Part shown: piece after piece, positions 61,031-64,000 of the stretch
Numbering within the stretch: the first letter of the stretch is position 1
How the letters are laid out: the number at the start of each line of letters is the position of its first letter
Made by a program: the position numbers and the translations under genes
Notes under the pieces: model-generated
The model's input: only the letters and a program-made list of their open reading frames with translations
Database searches by the model: none
Told to the model about the DNA's origin: nothing
Assembly: GCF_011057975.1 (NCBI RefSeq)
Contig: NZ_CP049109.1
Span: 2,635,001 to 2,699,000 of the forward strand
DNA: 64,000 nt
Source: Sphingosinithalassobacter tenebrarum
GTDB lineage: Bacteria > Pseudomonadota > Alphaproteobacteria > Sphingomonadales > Sphingomonadaceae
Direction: 5' to 3'

Positions 61031-62014
61031 ATGGCGGTTGGAGACGAAGAGGACGGCGACCGATCGTCTCCCCCGCCTGAAGCCGCTGACGGAGCGGACG
61101 CTTCGGAATCACTCGGCAACAGGCCGGTGCAGTTAACGCAGCCGGGAGACTGGCCTTCGCTCTGGGCGCCTCAGCAGGAAAACGAGGGCAGTTCACGCCC
61201 GACAGATGATTTCCTGCCGCGCACCGGTGTTTCAGGCGTACCACTGCGTCGACCGCCGCCGCCACCATTCAAACCTACGGGAACCGGCAGCGCCAGCACC
61301 GTTCCCGCCATCCGGGGCCTGCGGCGTCGCAAGTCGCTTTTCCGCAGGGCAGTGGAGTGGATGGGGCTGCTGATCATCGGGTTTGCGGCGCTTTCGGTCG
61401 CAATGGTGGGCCTGTACCGCTTCTTTCCCCCGCCGGTGACGCTGACGATGATCGGCGACATGGTCGGCGGTCATGGAGCGCAGCGAAGCTGGCGGCCCTT
61501 GTCGCGGATCGATCCGAATATGGTGCGCGCCGTGATCGGAGCGGAGGATTCCAACTTCTGCTCCCATGACGGATTCGACTGGGAGGCGATCCGAACCGCC
61601 TGGCGCGAGAACCAGCAGGGCGGTCGCGTGCGCGGCGGATCGACGATCAGCCAGCAGACCGCCAAGAACGTCTTTCTCTGGCAGGGCGGCGGCTATGCCC
61701 GCAAGGGGCTCGAGGCCTGGTTCACCTTCCTGATCGAGCATCTATGGGGCAAGCGCCGGATCATGGAAGTCTATCTCAACGTCGCTGAAACCGGCATCGG
61801 CACCTATGGCGTCGAGGCCGGAGCGCGGCGCTATTTCAAGCACGGCGCCGACAAACTCAGCACCCGAGAAGCCGCACAGATCGCCGCAGTCCTGCCGCAG
61901 CCCAAAAAGCGTTCAGGCACCAACCCGCAAGGCTTTACCCGCCGCTATGCCGACAGCATCGCCGGACGGATCGGCACGGTGCGGGCGCAGGGGCTGGACG
62001 CCTGCACCCGCTGA
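61031..62014 (+). CDS. mtgA: Monofunctional biosynthetic peptidoglycan transglycosylase (MtgA)
   Basis: Polymerises lipid II into glycan strands; 327 aa. A long Pro-rich cytoplasmic tail (about residues 1-95) precedes one membrane segment (about 110-130, MGLLIIGFAALSVAMVGLY) and the GT51 domain. The catalytic Glu is in VIGAEDSNFCSHDGFDW, the second Glu region in RGGSTISQQTAKNVFLW, and KRRIMEVYLNVAETGIG is also kept. The tail is longer than in E. coli MtgA. Ends 12 bp before a convergent small gene. Confidence 0.95.
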   Translation: MAVGDEEDGDRSSPPPEAADGADASESLGNRPVQLTQPGDWPSLWAPQQENEGSSRPTDDFLPRTGVSGVPLRRPPPPPFKPTGTGSASTVPAIRGLRRRKSLFRRAVEWMGLLIIGFAALSVAMVGLYRFFPPPVTLTMIGDMVGGHGAQRSWRPLSRIDPNMVRAVIGAEDSNFCSHDGFDWEAIRTAWRENQQGGRVRGGSTISQQTAKNVFLWQGGGYARKGLEAWFTFLIEHLWGKRRIMEVYLNVAETGIGTYGVEAGARRYFKHGADKLSTREAAQIAAVLPQPKKRSGTNPQGFTRRYADSIAGRIGTVRAQGLDACTR

Positions 62015-62026
62015 CCACTGCGGCCG

Positions 62027-62266
62027 TCAGTCGGTCGAGCCTTCCACTGCGTCACCCACCGAATCGGCGGCATCGCCGACGCTCTGCGCGGCACTCTGGA
62101 TCGCCTGTGTTTCGACGCGTTCATTCTGGCTCTGGTTGATCAGATAGAAAGCGCCGACGATCGCGAGGATCAGGATCGCCAGACCGATAAGGATGCCCGC
62201 TCCGCTGCCGCGACGTTCGACCACCGTCGTGTGCGGGGCTTCCGTAGTGGTGGTCTCGGTCGCCAT
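62027..62266 (-). CDS. Small single-span membrane protein under a stress-type promoter
   Basis: A 79-aa protein: Thr-rich N-terminus (ATETTTTEAPHTTVV), one membrane helix (about residues 23-42, AGILIGLAILILAIVGAFYL) and an acidic, Gln/Ala-rich tail (VGDAADSVGDAVEGSTD) resembling small stress or LEA-like tails. GGGAG stands before ATG 62266. An EcfG-type promoter lies upstream at 62304-62328. Function unknown. Confidence 0.78.
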   Translation of the reverse strand: MATETTTTEAPHTTVVERRGSGAGILIGLAILILAIVGAFYLINQSQNERVETQAIQSAAQSVGDAADSVGDAVEGSTD

Positions 62267-62303
62267 GATTCAACTCCCATACGCTTACGATACTGGCGGT
62301 TAG

Positions 62304-62328
62304 AACGCGGCGTCACCATGCCGGTTCC
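62304..62328 (-). promoter_or_regulatory. EcfG-type general stress promoter (GGAAC-N16-CGTT)
   Basis: On the minus strand GGAAC (62324-62328) and CGTT (62304-62307) are separated by 16 bases. It lies 37 bases before the start of the small membrane protein gene. Third such site in the window. Confidence 0.68.
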
Positions 62329-62361
62329 CGCACGGCACCCCGCGCTCCGCCCGTTCGCACG

Positions 62362-62685
62362 TCAGAAGGGCAGCTTCATCCCCGGCGGCAACGGCAGCCC
62401 GTTGGTCATCTTTGCCATCTGCTCCTGCGAGGCGGCATCGGCCTTTGCCCGCGCGTCGTTGAGCGCGGCGGCGATCAGATCCTCCAGCATCGGCTTTTCC
62501 GAAACCTGCATCAGCGAATCGTCGATATCGACGCCCAGGATGCGTCCCTTGGCCGATGCGCGCACCTTCACCATGCCGCCGCCCGACGCGCCTTCGACTT
62601 CGATCGTCTCAAGGCTTTCCTGCGCCTTCTGCAGCTCGGCCTGGACGTTCTGCGCCATTGCCATGATGTCTTCGAGATTCTTCAT
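62362..62685 (-). CDS. ybaB: YbaB/EbfC family nucleoid-associated protein
   Basis: A 107-aa DNA-binding protein that usually lies between dnaX and recR. MKNLEDIMAMAQNVQAELQK and GGGMVKVRASAKGRILGVDI are the family blocks. It starts 3 bases after the dnaX stop, as in many bacteria; recR is not found downstream here, where a small membrane-protein gene follows instead. Confidence 0.95.
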   Translation of the reverse strand: MKNLEDIMAMAQNVQAELQKAQESLETIEVEGASGGGMVKVRASAKGRILGVDIDDSLMQVSEKPMLEDLIAAALNDARAKADAASQEQMAKMTNGLPLPPGMKLPF

Positions 62686-62688
62686 ATC

Positions 62689-64000
62689 CTAGTTGCTCCT
62701 GCTGCGTTTCCAGCCGACAAGCTCGGCATCGGGAAACGCGTCCATCGCCGCCGCGACCAGCGGCGACGCCATCACCGCGGCCTTTTCCGCCGCGGCTTCC
62801 GATTCCCCCTGTTCGCGCAGCGTGGGCTGTCCCTCGCCCTCCACTGCCCTGACCTGCCAGTTGACGCCCGTGATTTCGCGCAGCGCGGCGCCCAGCTCGC
62901 GCAGGAAATCATAGGGCAAGGCCCGCGCCGCCGCGAATTCGATTTTCGGCGCGTCATACTCTCTCAGCCGGACGATCGACCGCACTTCCTCGGCCAGCGC
63001 GAAGCGATTGCGATCCTGCAGCATCTGCACCATCGCCGGCAAGTCGGCAGGCAGAGCGGGCGGTTCCGGCTCCGCTTGCGCAACCGGCGCGGATGGCACC
63101 GCCGGGGCCGGAGCCTGTACGGGCGCCGCCGCCGCGGGCATTTCGCCCGAGGCCAGCCGCCGCGCCAGATCGCCCGGATCGGGAAGCTGCGAGGCATGGA
63201 TCACCCGCAGCAGCGCCATTTCGCAGCTTTCGATCGGCATCGCGGCGCGCGCGACTTCGTCATGCCCCTTGAGCAGCAATTGCCACAAGCGATGCAGCGC
63301 GGGGAAGGAAAGCGCCGCCGCCCATTCCTCCAGGTCGCGCACTTCCTCGCCCGACTGGCCGGGCTGCGGCGCGGTGCCCAGCTTGGTCAGCGTCACGGCA
63401 TGGACGGTTTCGAGCAATGTCTTGAGCACCGCCTGCGGATCGACGCCGAGATCATATTGCGCGCGCAGCGCCTTGAGCGCCCCCTGCCCCTCGCCCTTGA
63501 GCAGCAGCCCGAACAGCTCGCGGATCGCGCCGCGATCGGACAGGCCGAGCATCGCGCGGACCATGTCGGCGCGCACGCCGCCGCCTTCGATATCGGCATG
63601 GGCGATCGCCTGATCGAGGATCGAGAGCCCGTCGCGCGCCGAACCCTCCGCCGCGCGGGCGACCAGCGCCAGCGCCTCGGGCTCGGCAGTGACGCCCTCC
63701 GCCTCCACGACATGCGCGAAGTGCTCCGCGAGCAAGTCGGCCGGAATCCGCCGCAAATCGAAGCGCTGGCAGCGCGAGAGCACCGTCACCGGCACCTTGT
63801 GCACCTCGGTGGTGGCGAACAGGAATTTCACATGGCTCGGCGGCTCTTCGAGCGTCTTGAGCAGCCCGTTGAACGCCGCCTTGGACAGCATATGGACTTC
63901 GTCGATGATGTAGATCTTGTAGCGCGCCGAAACCGCGGCATAGCGCGACGCCTCGATGATCTCGCGAACGTCGTCGATGCCGGTATGGCTGGCGGCGTCC
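62689..64000 (-). CDS. dnaX: DNA polymerase III subunit gamma/tau (DnaX), 5'-truncated by the window edge
   Basis: Clamp-loader ATPase. The window holds about 437 codons, open at the right edge. IDDVREIIEASRYA leads to Walker B region YIIDEVHMLSKAAFNGLL, then LEEPPSHVKFLFATTEVHKV and the sensor/Arg-finger area VLSRCQRFDLRRI. The C-terminal tau part is Ala- and Pro-rich (about 250-290 of the visible chain) with a short domain V. Walker A is outside the window. ybaB follows after 3 bases. Confidence 0.96.
   Translation of the reverse strand, partial: DAASHTGIDDVREIIEASRYAAVSARYKIYIIDEVHMLSKAAFNGLLKTLEEPPSHVKFLFATTEVHKVPVTVLSRCQRFDLRRIPADLLAEHFAHVVEAEGVTAEPEALALVARAAEGSARDGLSILDQAIAHADIEGGGVRADMVRAMLGLSDRGAIRELFGLLLKGEGQGALKALRAQYDLGVDPQAVLKTLLETVHAVTLTKLGTAPQPGQSGEEVRDLEEWAAALSFPALHRLWQLLLKGHDEVARAAMPIESCEMALLRVIHASQLPDPGDLARRLASGEMPAAAAPVQAPAPAVPSAPVAQAEPEPPALPADLPAMVQMLQDRNRFALAEEVRSIVRLREYDAPKIEFAAARALPYDFLRELGAALREITGVNWQVRAVEGEGQPTLREQGESEAAAEKAAVMASPLVAAAMDAFPDAELVGWKRSRSN

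Noticed and set aside
1..64000. CRISPR arrays, rRNA genes, prophage or transposase genes
   Set aside because: I saw no regularly spaced direct repeats, no rRNA signature and no integrase or transposase reading frames anywhere in the window.

Overview
The window looks like chromosomal DNA of a high-GC alphaproteobacterium, most likely a sphingomonad (Sphingomonadales). The pointers are a DUF2497/PopZ-like gene, a plant-type (class II) DAHP synthase, an arginine succinyltransferase operon, promoters of the alphaproteobacterial general stress sigma factor type (GGAAC-N16/17-CGTT), two intergenic inverted-repeat families of a kind common in sphingomonads, and strong GC bias in third codon positions. 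The assignment rests on gene content only. There is no phage, plasmid, IS element, rRNA operon or CRISPR array.

Layout. 1-3.5 kb: 3' part of purF, an SDR gene, a 330-bp repeat-filled gap and a DNA photolyase. 3.6-4.8 kb: a lower-GC acyltransferase gene that looks acquired. 4.8-10 kb (minus): a JmjC/cupin-like oxygenase, then histone-deacetylase-family hydrolase, korA and korB (2-oxoacid:ferredoxin oxidoreductase). 10-15 kb (plus): rppH, a DUF481 outer-membrane protein, and the overlapping set M20 hydrolase-astA-astB. 15-20 kb: a histidine-kinase-like protein without its phospho-acceptor His, tRNA-Arg, a lipoprotein and a membrane-bound spermidine-synthase-like protein. 20-31 kb (minus): hemB/GNAT, a MATE pump, a PEP-CTERM protein, valS, a PopZ-like protein, and pcm with a tolC-type gene. 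31-36.7 kb: a GAF protein, tRNA-Cys, an HD-GYP protein, two small genes with EcfG-type promoters, cysS, a truncated globin and a 2-hydroxyacid dehydrogenase. 36.7-42.2 kb: a membrane-tethered regulator with a divergent membrane protein, a Tat-signal aminotransferase, a TauE/SafE transporter and a chemoreceptor.

42.4-47.4 kb holds an HTH domain joined in frame to DAHP synthase, then a copper-uptake set: DUF2946, an OprC-like receptor with the CxxxM and HxM copper ligands, and its own TonB. 47.4-51.5 kb holds an AraC regulator divergent from a sulfotransferase plus a DUF7064-like gene, with a convergent SDR. 51.6-57.7 kb is a tightly overlapping six-gene membrane operon (DUF4129-DUF4350-MoxR-DUF58-SpoIIM-RDD). 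57.8-64 kb holds a YciC-like membrane protein, a JAMM protease, rluD, rpoH, mtgA, a small stress-type membrane protein, ybaB and the 3' part of dnaX.

The items most worth following are the HTH-DAHP synthase fusion with a symmetric dyad just upstream, the M20 hydrolase that may replace AstE, the H-box-less histidine kinase, the three EcfG-type promoters driving uncharacterised small genes, the cloverleaf-shaped intergenic repeat, and the low-GC patch inside valS.
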